Origin: Marinilactibacillus sp036039175
GTDB lineage: Bacteria > Bacillota > Bacilli > Lactobacillales > Carnobacteriaceae_A
Direction: 5' to 3'
Assembly (NCBI RefSeq): GCF_036039175.1
Contig: NZ_JAYXKP010000001.1
Span: 62,001 to 126,000, forward strand
DNA length: 64,000 nucleotides
The stretch's first letter is position 1. Each line of letters opens with the position of its first letter. Under the pieces are notes generated by a model. It was not told where the DNA came from and searched no databases. It saw only the letters and a program-made list of their open reading frames with translations. Made by a program: the position numbers and the translations under genes. Positions 8,072-15,905 of the stretch are shown piece after piece.

Positions 8072-10270
8072 ATGCGCTTAGATTCAATTGATACAAGGCA
8101 TGGAACATTAAATAAAGTCGGATATTCAAATGGCAACACGCTGCCGTACACCGGAACCCCTTTTGGAATGAACTATTTTGTCCTACAAAGTCAAAATGAC
8201 TCTAATTGGTTCTTTGACCCGACTTATCCACTCATTCAAGGATTCAGACTAACTCATCAGCCTAGCCCGTGGATGGGGGATTATAGTTGGATGGTTTTTT
8301 CTCCTATTTCTGGAGAACCTAGAGACACTGAATTGACTCATTTACAATCTTCTTATAAATTAGACGAAGCAGTTTTTCAACCCCATAAAATGGAAATTGA
8401 AAGTTTAAGATATCGACTGAAAACAACTGTAGTGCCTACCAAAAGAGGCGCTCGGTTTAAAATAGAAAGAGGTTCGGATAAAACTCTTGGGCTAGTTCTC
8501 TCATCAGGAGAAGAAGTTCAGTATAAAATTGATCAGAAATCAAACAGGGTCATAGGAATATTGCCCCAAAAAGTAAACAATGGTCAAAACAACCTCCAAT
8601 TATTCTTTGCAATAGAGTTTGAAAATATCAATCATACAGACTTATCTATAAACATTTTCAAAAGCAATCAATGGAATACTGAAACAACTGCAAATTCAAA
8701 AACTATATGGCTGTCAATAGCTACTGAGAAGGAAACAGTTGAATGCTCAATTGGCACCTCCTTTATTAGTGAAGAACAAGCGATTTTAAATTTAGATAGA
8801 GAAGCCGCACAATATTCGACTGCTCAATTAATTGAGCAATCATCTAATGAGTGGTCTCAATATCTCGATCGGATAAAAGTTAAAGATAGAAATAAAGCAA
8901 AAGAGCGTAATTTTGATCTTTATATGTATCGAATGTTTTTATTCCCACAAACCTATTATGAAAGAAATCATCTGGGAGAGTCTGTTCACTTCGATTCCTA
9001 TAGCGAGACTATAAAAAAAGGAAAATTCTTTACGAATAACGGGTTCTGGGATACTTACAGAACCGTTTATCCTCTTTATTCTCTTATTGCACCGGAGAAA
9101 TATAAAGAGATTTTGGAAGGAATTAGACATTTTTATAATGAATCGGGCCATTTACCGAAGTGGCTTAGCCCTGATGAACGTGGGCTGATGCCAGGCACAT
9201 TGATCAATGCAGTTATTGCGGATGCTAGCTCGAAGCATTTATTGGATGAGGAAACATCCAAGTTTTTTTTAGAAGCTATGGTAAAAGAAGCAACGGTTTC
9301 CTCGAATGACCCTAGGTTTGGAAGAGCAGGCGTTACAGATATGAAACAATTTGGCTATGTAACCGATGACGAGATTGAAAATGTCAATCAAACGCAAGAT
9401 AATGCTTATAGTGATTTTTGCATTTTTCAGGTAGCTGAGAACATTGGAAATCACAAAATCGCTGAAGAGTTTAAAAAGGAAGCTTTAAATTATAGAAATT
9501 TATTTGATTCTGAGACTGGGTTTTTAAGAGGCAAAAATACTTCAGGAAACTTTTCAAAGGCGTTCATTCCAGAAGATTGGGGATTCAACTATACTGAGGG
9601 AAGCGCATGGCAGAACGCATTAGCTTTTTATCATGACAACCAAGGGTATATCGATCTACTAGGTGGGAATGAACAATTTCTAAAACATCTTACTAATTTG
9701 GCGAATACCAAACCCATATTTGAAATTGGTAATTATGGTATGGAAATACACGAAATTAGTGAATTAGCTACAAATAATTTTGGTCAGATAGCCATCTCCA
9801 ATCAGCCAAGTTTTCATATTCCTTATCTATACAGTTACGCTGGCAAACCTGAGTATACACAGCATCTGGTTAAACAACTCTGTATGCATGCTTTTTCTGA
9901 TGGTTTCGAAGGCTTCCCAGGAGATGAAGACAATGGAAGTATGAGCGGTTGGTATATTTTTAGCCATTTAGGATTTTATCCAGTTACTCCAGGCAGAGCC
10001 GAATATGTTTTGGGAATCCCTCAGTTTGACGAAATGATAATTAAACTCCAAGAAGGTAAAGAGTTAAAGATATCAGTAGATGGTAATTATCCTCAAAATT
10101 CTTTTGTTCAGAAAGTTTTAGTAAATAATATTCAGCACGATGCCTTTCATATCAGCCATAAAACTATATTAGAAGGTGGAAATATGAAAATTCAATTAGG
10201 GATTTTACCAAATATTAGGAAATTTACTAAAGAACATTTGCCTTATTCACTCAGTCATGACATAATTTAA
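8072..10270 (+). CDS. GH92 alpha-1,2-mannosidase
   Basis: Calcium-dependent inverting exo-alpha-mannosidase; family members mostly cut alpha-1,2-linked terminal mannose of high-mannose N-glycans. The 732 residues include an N-terminal beta-sandwich with GTPFGMNYF and GFRLTHQPSPWMGDY, then an (alpha/alpha)6 barrel with NNGFWDTYRTVYPLY and FPGDEDNGSMSGWY. Asp618, Glu619 and Asp620 are in the last motif, where the catalytic base lies. There is no signal peptide, unlike secreted Bacteroides members, so the substrate must be imported. A ribosome site (AAAGGAGTG) sits at the end of the GH38 gene. A short terminator follows the stop. Confidence 0.95.
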   Translation: MRLDSIDTRHGTLNKVGYSNGNTLPYTGTPFGMNYFVLQSQNDSNWFFDPTYPLIQGFRLTHQPSPWMGDYSWMVFSPISGEPRDTELTHLQSSYKLDEAVFQPHKMEIESLRYRLKTTVVPTKRGARFKIERGSDKTLGLVLSSGEEVQYKIDQKSNRVIGILPQKVNNGQNNLQLFFAIEFENINHTDLSINIFKSNQWNTETTANSKTIWLSIATEKETVECSIGTSFISEEQAILNLDREAAQYSTAQLIEQSSNEWSQYLDRIKVKDRNKAKERNFDLYMYRMFLFPQTYYERNHLGESVHFDSYSETIKKGKFFTNNGFWDTYRTVYPLYSLIAPEKYKEILEGIRHFYNESGHLPKWLSPDERGLMPGTLINAVIADASSKHLLDEETSKFFLEAMVKEATVSSNDPRFGRAGVTDMKQFGYVTDDEIENVNQTQDNAYSDFCIFQVAENIGNHKIAEEFKKEALNYRNLFDSETGFLRGKNTSGNFSKAFIPEDWGFNYTEGSAWQNALAFYHDNQGYIDLLGGNEQFLKHLTNLANTKPIFEIGNYGMEIHEISELATNNFGQIAISNQPSFHIPYLYSYAGKPEYTQHLVKQLCMHAFSDGFEGFPGDEDNGSMSGWYIFSHLGFYPVTPGRAEYVLGIPQFDEMIIKLQEGKELKISVDGNYPQNSFVQKVLVNNIQHDAFHISHKTILEGGNMKIQLGILPNIRKFTKEHLPYSLSHDII

Positions 10271-10296
10271 GAAAGGCTTGAAAGGCCTTTCTTTTA
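10271..10296 (+). terminator. Short intrinsic terminator after GH92
   Basis: Seven-base arms GAAAGGC (10271-10277) and GCCTTTC (10285-10291) enclose a 7-base loop and are followed by TTTTACTT. The stem is weak, so read-through into GH35 is likely. Confidence 0.6.
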
Positions 10297-10320
10297 CTTA
10301 ATTATTGAGGCGGTGGATAA

Positions 10321-12060
10321 ATGTTTGAAATTAAAGAAACCTTTTATATGAATGGAAGTCCGATAAAAATTGTATCCGGAGCGTTACATTATTTTAGGAT
10401 CGTACCAGAATATTGGGAAGATCGTTTGTCTAAACTTAAAGCCATGGGATGCAACACTGTTGAAACGTATGTCCCTTGGAATATGCACGAACCTAAAGAA
10501 GGACAGTATAACTTTGAAGGCCAATACAATATCAAAAAGTATATAGAAATTGCGCAATCACTGGACTTATATGTGATTGTCAGACCAGCTCCTTATATTT
10601 GTGCTGAATGGGAATTTGGTGGATTACCCGCGTGGCTCTTAAAAGACCGCAATATGAAATTCAGAACTTATTATAAACCGTTTATTGAGAAAGTAGACCG
10701 TTATTATAGTCATCTACTTAAAGAAATTGACTCACTACAAGCGACTAAATCTGGACCGATCATCATGATGCAAGTTGAAAATGAGTATGGTAGTTACGGT
10801 AACGATAAAAAATATTTGAATGCACTAGTCGATATGATGAAAAAATATGGAGTAGAAGTACCTTTGGTAACAAGTGACGGGACATGGATGGATATGCTAG
10901 AAAATGGAACAATTCCTGAAACAGCTTTACCAACTGCAAACTTCGGATCTGGAAGCAAAGAACATTTCGATAAATTGAAAGCGTTCCACAAGAGTGACTC
11001 TCCCTTGATGGTTATGGAATTCTGGAACGGTTGGTTCACTGCCTGGGGTGATGTAGCCTATAAGCATACTTCTTATGAGGAACAAGTAGATGAAATCGAT
11101 GCTATTCTTTCAGAAGGACACATTAATTTCTACATGATTCATGGGGGAACGAATTTCGGGTTCACAAATGGATCGAATTATTACGATCAGTTGACGCCAG
11201 ACATTACGTCATATGACTATGATGCACCAATCACCGAATGGGGAGATATTACTGAAAAGTTCAAAGCTTTTAGAGCAGTAATCGAAAAACACGTTGATTA
11301 TGAGCTTCCAGAAATGCCTGAACCGGTAGAGAAGAAAGCATACGGAGAAGTTTCTCTGAAAGCTAGAACGTCTTTATTTGAAAATTTGAATAACTTATCT
11401 GAACCGATTGAAGACATGTCGACATTATCAATGGAAGACTTAAATCAGAATTTTGGATATGTTTTGTATCAAAATAATTTGGGTAAAAAGCGTAAAATCG
11501 AAGAGTTCGAACTCGTCAAAGCGAATGATAGAGCAAAAGTCTTTATTAATCGTCAACACGAACTGACTCAATACGATAGAGAACTTGGTCAGAAAGTTTC
11601 CTTTGATTTAAAAGAGGAAGAAAATGAAATGAGTATCTTAGTTGAGAATATGGGTCGTGTAAATTATGGTAAAAATATGATTCACCAACAAAAAGGCATT
11701 GCTGATGGCGTATTAGTTAATGGAGCCTTCCGAAATGGGTGGACACACTTTAGTTTGCCGCTGGATAATATCGAGCAAGTCGACTATGATCAACCAGCTA
11801 TTGAAGGAGAGCCTTCTTTTAGTCAATTTGAATTCACTGTTGATGAAGCACAAGATACATTCGTAGATATGACCGGCTGGGGTAAAGGCGTTGTCTTTAT
11901 CAATGGATTCAACCTAGGTAGATTCTGGGAAGTGGGACCACAGTTCAAACTCTATATACCTGGTCCACTACTAAAACAAGGTACCAATGAAATGGTTGTG
12001 TTTGAGACAGAAGGTACGGTTAAAGAGTCCATTGAACTGACAGATCAAGCACCTTATTAA
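10321..12060 (+). CDS. GH35 beta-galactosidase (copy 1)
   Basis: Retaining beta-galactosidase, cytoplasmic, 579 residues, close in length to pneumococcal BgaC, which prefers Gal-beta-1,3-GlcNAc. The N-terminal barrel has GALHYFRI, ICAEWEFGGLP and QVENEYGSYG with acid/base Glu155; the nucleophile is Glu233 in MEFWNGW. The C-terminal beta domains end in the family motif GWGKGVVFINGFNLGRFW. Start ATG 10321 follows GAGGCGG. A second GH35 gene at 18670 is clearly paralogous over its full length. In this operon it would trim galactose from N-glycan antennae, and the next gene is a ROK kinase; the linkage specificity is inferred. Confidence 0.93.
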   Translation: MFEIKETFYMNGSPIKIVSGALHYFRIVPEYWEDRLSKLKAMGCNTVETYVPWNMHEPKEGQYNFEGQYNIKKYIEIAQSLDLYVIVRPAPYICAEWEFGGLPAWLLKDRNMKFRTYYKPFIEKVDRYYSHLLKEIDSLQATKSGPIIMMQVENEYGSYGNDKKYLNALVDMMKKYGVEVPLVTSDGTWMDMLENGTIPETALPTANFGSGSKEHFDKLKAFHKSDSPLMVMEFWNGWFTAWGDVAYKHTSYEEQVDEIDAILSEGHINFYMIHGGTNFGFTNGSNYYDQLTPDITSYDYDAPITEWGDITEKFKAFRAVIEKHVDYELPEMPEPVEKKAYGEVSLKARTSLFENLNNLSEPIEDMSTLSMEDLNQNFGYVLYQNNLGKKRKIEEFELVKANDRAKVFINRQHELTQYDRELGQKVSFDLKEEENEMSILVENMGRVNYGKNMIHQQKGIADGVLVNGAFRNGWTHFSLPLDNIEQVDYDQPAIEGEPSFSQFEFTVDEAQDTFVDMTGWGKGVVFINGFNLGRFWEVGPQFKLYIPGPLLKQGTNEMVVFETEGTVKESIELTDQAPY

Positions 12061-12123
12061 GGTGAAAATTTGACTAGATGCTTCTTCAGTTATTTACCCG
12101 AGAAGGCCTAAGAGGAGGAAAAC

Positions 12124-13002
12124 ATGAGTCTACTAACGTTTGATATTGGAGGAACCTCTGTGAAGTATGGCATCTGGTCTGACGATCAGTTATCTGAAAA
12201 ACAGTCTTTTCCTGTCCCTGATAATTGGGATGAGATGAAAGCGGAACTGAATAAAGTGAAAAGTCAGTTTGAGAATCAATTTGATTTAGAAGGGGTTGCT
12301 CTTTCAGCTCCGGGAGCTGTAAATCAGATTGATAGAAGAATTGAAGGGATCAGTGCAATACCTTACATTCACCATTTTCCAATTTATGATGAGCTTGAAG
12401 AACTTTTTGGTTTACCTGTAGCTTTGGAAAATGATGCGAATTGTGCAGCATTAGCTGAAGTCTGGAAAGGCGCAGCAAAAGACAATAAAAATGTATTGTT
12501 TGTTGTGATCGGAACAGGTATCGGGGGTTCTGTGATAGTAGACAAAGAAGTTCAACATGGCGCGCATTTATTTGGTGGTGAGTTTGGAATCATGCTACTG
12601 AACGAAAAAGAAACGTTCAGCCAATTAGGCACGACGGTAGCGTTGGCTAGAAGATATAACGAAAGAATGGATATGACCGCTATGCCAGTCGACGGGAGAA
12701 CGGTTTTTGACTTAGCTGAACGAGGGGATGAAGCCGCCGCAGAAGAAGTTGAAAAATTCTATAGGTATCTGTCGATGGGACTATTTAATCTCACTTATGC
12801 GTTTGATCCAGAAGTGATCTTAATCGGTGGCGGCGTATCCAGTAGACCGGACTTATTAGAAAAACTGAATGCAGAAATCGAAATCTTAATGAAAGAACTG
12901 GAACTAGACATTTTTAGGCCAGTTCTAGATGTTTGTGCGTATAAAAATGATGCCAATTTAATTGGGGCTGTTTATAATTTTAAAAGCAAGCATACAAATT
13001 AA
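12124..13002 (+). CDS. ROK-family sugar kinase
   Basis: Likely ATP-dependent kinase for a monosaccharide released by the upstream glycosidases (mannose or GlcNAc are the likely candidates). The phosphate motif FDIGGTSVKYG starts at residue 6; ENDANCAALAE and GTGIGGSVIVD are the other nucleotide- and sugar-binding motifs; FDPEVILIGGGVS is the C-terminal adenosine motif. The usual zinc-binding ROK segment with GxxGC cysteines is absent: after GGEFGIMLL the sequence goes straight on, and the histidine that normally follows EFG is isoleucine. No helix-turn-helix is present, so it is a kinase and not a repressor. GAGGAGGAAAAC precedes the ATG. It is the last gene before a strong terminator. Confidence 0.88.
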   Translation: MSLLTFDIGGTSVKYGIWSDDQLSEKQSFPVPDNWDEMKAELNKVKSQFENQFDLEGVALSAPGAVNQIDRRIEGISAIPYIHHFPIYDELEELFGLPVALENDANCAALAEVWKGAAKDNKNVLFVVIGTGIGGSVIVDKEVQHGAHLFGGEFGIMLLNEKETFSQLGTTVALARRYNERMDMTAMPVDGRTVFDLAERGDEAAAEEVEKFYRYLSMGLFNLTYAFDPEVILIGGGVSSRPDLLEKLNAEIEILMKELELDIFRPVLDVCAYKNDANLIGAVYNFKSKHTN

Positions 13003-13015
13003 ATCATGATAATTG

Positions 13016-13064
13016 AAAAGCGTAGACTGATCAGAGAATGTTCTGACAGGTCTACGCTTTTTTA
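13016..13064 (+). terminator. Strong intrinsic terminator of the mannosidase operon
   Basis: AAAAGCGTAGAC (13016-13027) pairs with GTCTACGCTTTT (13050-13061), with an inner TCAGA/TCTGA stem and a T-run running to 13063. It closes the left operon. Confidence 0.92.
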
Positions 13065-13067
13065 GCG

Positions 13068-13094
13068 AAATAGTTTCCTATATGGAAACTATTT
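13068..13094. promoter_or_regulatory. Perfect 27-bp palindrome, probable IclR/KdgR operator A
   Basis: Arms AAATAGTTTCC and GGAAACTATTT are perfectly complementary around TATAT. The core TTTCCTATATGGAAA (13074-13088) recurs in variants at 13151, 13171, 15713 and 15799, on both sides of the kdu/iclR unit. It lies just upstream of the kduI promoter. Confidence 0.7.
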
Positions 13095-13111
13095 TAAATG
13101 CTAGAAATCAC

Positions 13112-13140
13112 TTGCATAAAAGAAATCGCTTTACTATACT
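13112..13140 (+). promoter_or_regulatory. kduI promoter (-35 TTGCAT, -10 TATACT)
   Basis: TTGCAT at 13112-13117 and TATACT at 13135-13140 are separated by exactly 17 bases. Transcription would start near 13147, right before operators B and C. Confidence 0.75.
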
Positions 13141-13150
13141 ATGTATATAG

Positions 13151-13185
13151 TTTCTTATACGATAATAATATTTCCAAATAAGAAA
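13151..13185. promoter_or_regulatory. Tandem operator boxes B and C, probable IclR/KdgR sites
   Basis: TTTCTTATACGATAA (13151-13165) and TTTCCAAATAAGAAA (13171-13185) are two variants of the operator core, 20 bases apart (two helical turns) and just downstream of the predicted start of transcription. A repressor bound here would block elongation or initiation. Confidence 0.6.
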
Positions 13186-13213
13186 TAATTAAATTAATCA
13201 GGAGGAATTATTC

Positions 13214-14044
13214 ATGGAAACAAGATATGCTACAGGACCGAATGACGTTAAGAGACTCACAACTGATGAATTGCGTAAGCAGTTTATGGTAGAGAAAATC
13301 TTCGTACCGGGTGAAATTACATTAACGTATACTCATCACGATCGTATGATTTTTGGTGGCGTTGTTCCTACTGGAAAAGAACTTTCAATCAAATTAGATA
13401 AAGAACTAGGTGTTGACTATTTCCTGGAACGTCGTGAACTTGGCTTAATCAATATTGGTGGAGACGGAACCATTGTATTAGATGGTGAAAAGCATGAAGT
13501 GAATAACCGTGATGGATTCTACGTTGGTAAAGAAACAAAAGAACTGATCTTTGATTCAGTTGATCCAAATAAACCAGCAAAATTCTATGTGGTTTCTACA
13601 CCTGCACACAAAAAATATCCAACCGTTAAATTGGATATCAACAAAATGAATCCGCTAGAAAAAGGGGAGCAAAGTACATTAAATGAGCGTAAAATTTATC
13701 AATATATCCATCCAAATAATTGCGAGAGTTGCCAATTACAGATGGGATACACCATTTTAGAACCTGGTAGTACTTGGAACACAATGCCAGCACATACCCA
13801 TGACCGTCGTATGGAGGTTTATCTATACTTCAATATGGAACAAAATACACGAGCTTTCCACTTTATGGGCGAACCGGATGAAACACGTCACTTAGTTATG
13901 GCGAATGAACAAGCGGCCATTTCACCAAGCTGGTCTATTCACTGTGGTGTTGCTACAGCAGATTATACATTTATCTGGGCAATGTGTGGAGAAAACATCA
14001 CTTATGACGATATGGATCATGTAGATATGGGCGACTTAAAATAA
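13214..14044 (+). CDS. kduI: 5-keto-4-deoxyuronate isomerase
   Basis: Converts 5-keto-4-deoxyuronate, which forms spontaneously from the unsaturated uronates released by GH105/GH88 enzymes, to 2,5-diketo-3-deoxygluconate. The 276 residues match the family length. The N-terminal METRYATGPNDVKRLTTDELR and the cupin metal motif AHTHDRRMEVYLYF, with further His and Glu ligands before SPSWSIHCGVATADY, are typical of KduI. CAGGAGGAATT precedes the ATG. kduD follows after 25 bases. Both genes are downstream of a clear promoter with three operator-like boxes, so the IclR regulator encoded in convergent orientation probably controls them. Confidence 0.96.
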   Translation: METRYATGPNDVKRLTTDELRKQFMVEKIFVPGEITLTYTHHDRMIFGGVVPTGKELSIKLDKELGVDYFLERRELGLINIGGDGTIVLDGEKHEVNNRDGFYVGKETKELIFDSVDPNKPAKFYVVSTPAHKKYPTVKLDINKMNPLEKGEQSTLNERKIYQYIHPNNCESCQLQMGYTILEPGSTWNTMPAHTHDRRMEVYLYFNMEQNTRAFHFMGEPDETRHLVMANEQAAISPSWSIHCGVATADYTFIWAMCGENITYDDMDHVDMGDLK

Positions 14045-14069
14045 TTTCAAATTACAGGAGGAAAAACAA

Positions 14070-14852
14070 ATGTCAGATCAATTAAAAGATTTTTCACTAG
14101 ATATGTTTTCATTAAAAGGTAAAACAGCATTAGTTACAGGTGGAAATACAGGTTTAGGAATGGCATACGTCGTTGCACTGGCTAAAGCTGGAGCAGATGT
14201 AATGGTTGCAACTTTCGACAATAATGTTGAAGAAGTAACTTCTCTAGTAGAACCCACTGGAGTCAGACTGGAATTTTATCAAGCAGACTTAACTAAAATC
14301 GATCAGATGGAAGCAATGGTCGAAAAAACTGTAGAACTTTTCGGCAAAATTGATATCCTAGTAAACAATGCAGGGGCCATTAGACGTGCGCCATTACTTG
14401 AATACAAAGACGAAGACTGGCAAGCTGTCGTTGATATTAATCAAAACTCTGTTTATTACTTAAGTCAGCGTGTAGCTAAACATATGGTTGCACAGGGTTA
14501 CGGTAAAATTATCAACATTGCTTCAATGCTTTCTTTCCAAGGTGGGAAATTTGTTCCTTCGTACACTGCAAGTAAACATGCTGTACAAGGATTAACAAGA
14601 GCCTTCGCCAATGAGCTAGCTGAACACAATGTAACCGTCAATGCAATTGCTCCAGGTTACTTCATTTCTGCAAATACTGCACCTATTCGAGCAGATGAGA
14701 AACGTAACAAAGAAATCGTTGACCGTATTCCAGCAGCGAGATGGGGAGATCCATCAGAACTTATGGGAACTGTCGTGTTCTTAGCTAGTCCGGCTTCAGA
14801 TTATGTAAATGGACATGTTCTAGCTGTCGATGGTGGATGGTTAACAAGATAA
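14070..14852 (+). CDS. kduD: 2-keto-3-deoxygluconate (2-deoxy-D-gluconate 3-) dehydrogenase
   Basis: NAD(P)-dependent reductase that turns 2,5-diketo-3-deoxygluconate into 2-keto-3-deoxygluconate (KDG). Classical short-chain dehydrogenase: cofactor motif TGGNTGLG near residue 24, NNAG in the middle, catalytic serine in IASMLS, YTASK for the Tyr-Lys pair, and the C-terminal GHVLAVDGGW. The 260-residue length and FSLKGKTALVTGG opening are those of KduD. It follows kduI with its own AGGAGG. The next pathway steps, KDG kinase and KDPG aldolase, are not encoded in this window. Confidence 0.93.
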   Translation: MSDQLKDFSLDMFSLKGKTALVTGGNTGLGMAYVVALAKAGADVMVATFDNNVEEVTSLVEPTGVRLEFYQADLTKIDQMEAMVEKTVELFGKIDILVNNAGAIRRAPLLEYKDEDWQAVVDINQNSVYYLSQRVAKHMVAQGYGKIINIASMLSFQGGKFVPSYTASKHAVQGLTRAFANELAEHNVTVNAIAPGYFISANTAPIRADEKRNKEIVDRIPAARWGDPSELMGTVVFLASPASDYVNGHVLAVDGGWLTR

Positions 14853-14861
14853 TTAGCGTAA

Positions 14862-14899
14862 ATAAAAGTAGCTACCCAGTCATTTGATTGGGTAGCTAC
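14862..14899. terminator. Bidirectional terminator between kduD and iclR
   Basis: GTAGCTACCCA (14868-14878) and TGGGTAGCTAC (14889-14899) form a perfect 11-bp stem. Read on the minus strand it is followed by TTTTATTT, so it mainly terminates the iclR transcript; it can also close the kdu transcript. Confidence 0.85.
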
Positions 14900-14905
14900 A
14901 CTTAC

Positions 14906-15664
14906 TTAACTTAAAGCTTTAATTAGTTTTTTTCTGTATAAGAGAATATTGCTTTGGAGTGACTCGAGCACCTCGTCTGATAGTCGATATTTTGGCAAAC
15001 TGATACTGATTGCACCATAATTTGTTTTCCCAACTGTAATACTTGAACCGATACAAAACACATCAAGATCATGCTCACCATTATCGAATGCAAATCCATC
15101 TGTTCTAGCTTGATTGACTTCATCAAATAATCGTTCAGGAGTTACGATGGTGTTTTTGGTTTTACCAATCAGTTCATTTTTCTCGATATAATAAGCGATA
15201 TCATCGTCCTCTAAATCGGCAAGCACGGCCTTTCCCATCGCAGAACAATAAAGAGGGATTGACTTCCCAATTTCACTATAAAGGGAAACCGGCTTTTTGC
15301 TAGCAATCTTAGTAATATATTTGATGTAACCAAATTCGTGAATACCTAAATGAACGGTCTCGTCAGTTGCTTTCTGTAAATCCTCTAAAAAGGGTTGTGC
15401 AATACGTTTGATGCTTAATTGATGCAAACTTTTGTTGGCATATTTTAAAAGTCTTGGTCCTAGACTAAATAATTTTGTATCTGGATCTTTTTGAACATAA
15501 CCAATCAAGAGTAATGTATTGAGAATTTTTGAGGCTGTCGGTGGGGTTAAGCCTGTGTGTCTTGCGATTTCACTAAGTCTGTGCTGACTATCGTCGCTGG
15601 ACAGAAATTCCAAGATATCATCAGCTTTCAATAAAACACTACCATAAGCCTGTTTTTGTACCAT
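14906..15664 (-). CDS. IclR-family regulator (KdgR-like)
   Basis: DNA-binding transcription factor of 252 residues. The N-terminal winged helix-turn-helix includes HRLSEIARHTGLTPPTASKI (about 28-47) and VQKDPDTKLFSLG; the C-terminal IclR effector domain has the segment SAMGKAVLA and ends with a small-molecule pocket. KdgR of plant pathogens is in this family and senses KDG, and the gene is convergent with kduI-kduD, so KDG or a related keto-uronate is the likely effector (inference). Its own promoter carries an operator-like box (15713-15727), suggesting autoregulation. The ATG at 15664 is preceded on the minus strand by GAAAGGATTA. Confidence 0.9.
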   Translation of the reverse strand: MVQKQAYGSVLLKADDILEFLSSDDSQHRLSEIARHTGLTPPTASKILNTLLLIGYVQKDPDTKLFSLGPRLLKYANKSLHQLSIKRIAQPFLEDLQKATDETVHLGIHEFGYIKYITKIASKKPVSLYSEIGKSIPLYCSAMGKAVLADLEDDDIAYYIEKNELIGKTKNTIVTPERLFDEVNQARTDGFAFDNGEHDLDVFCIGSSITVGKTNYGAISISLPKYRLSDEVLESLQSNILLYRKKLIKALS

Positions 15665-15712
15665 AATTTAATAATCCTTTCTAGACAATTTATTTCTTTA
15701 TTATAAAGTTGT

Positions 15713-15727
15713 TTTCCTTATAAGAAA
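15713..15727. promoter_or_regulatory. Operator box D, in the iclR promoter
   Basis: TTTCCTTATAAGAAA fits the same dyad as box A. It lies from about +2 to +16 of the predicted minus-strand iclR transcript. Confidence 0.65.
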
Positions 15728-15735
15728 TTTTTATC

Positions 15736-15764
15736 ATTATATCAAACGTCAGTCATAGGCACAA
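15736..15764 (-). promoter_or_regulatory. iclR promoter (-35 TTGTGC, -10 TATAAT)
   Basis: On the minus strand TTGTGC (15759-15764) and a consensus TATAAT (15736-15741) are 17 bases apart. Box D follows directly. Confidence 0.7.
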
Positions 15765-15798
15765 TAGGTTAACGAATAGATATTAGGATACAACATGA

Positions 15799-15813
15799 TT
15801 GCTTATATGGAAA
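15799..15813. promoter_or_regulatory. Operator box E, upstream of the isomerase-GH105 operon
   Basis: TTGCTTATATGGAAA matches box A at 13 of 15 positions. A TATAAT hexamer lies downstream at 15851-15856 but no good -35 was found for it, so the exact promoter of the next gene is open. Confidence 0.5.
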
Positions 15814-15905
15814 TTCTATTGTCTAGGTAGAAACGTAAGAGGAAGTTCTATATAATTGTGGTAAGGCTTACATTTATCAAATTAAATTAAAGGATGCTGT
15901 TAGAA

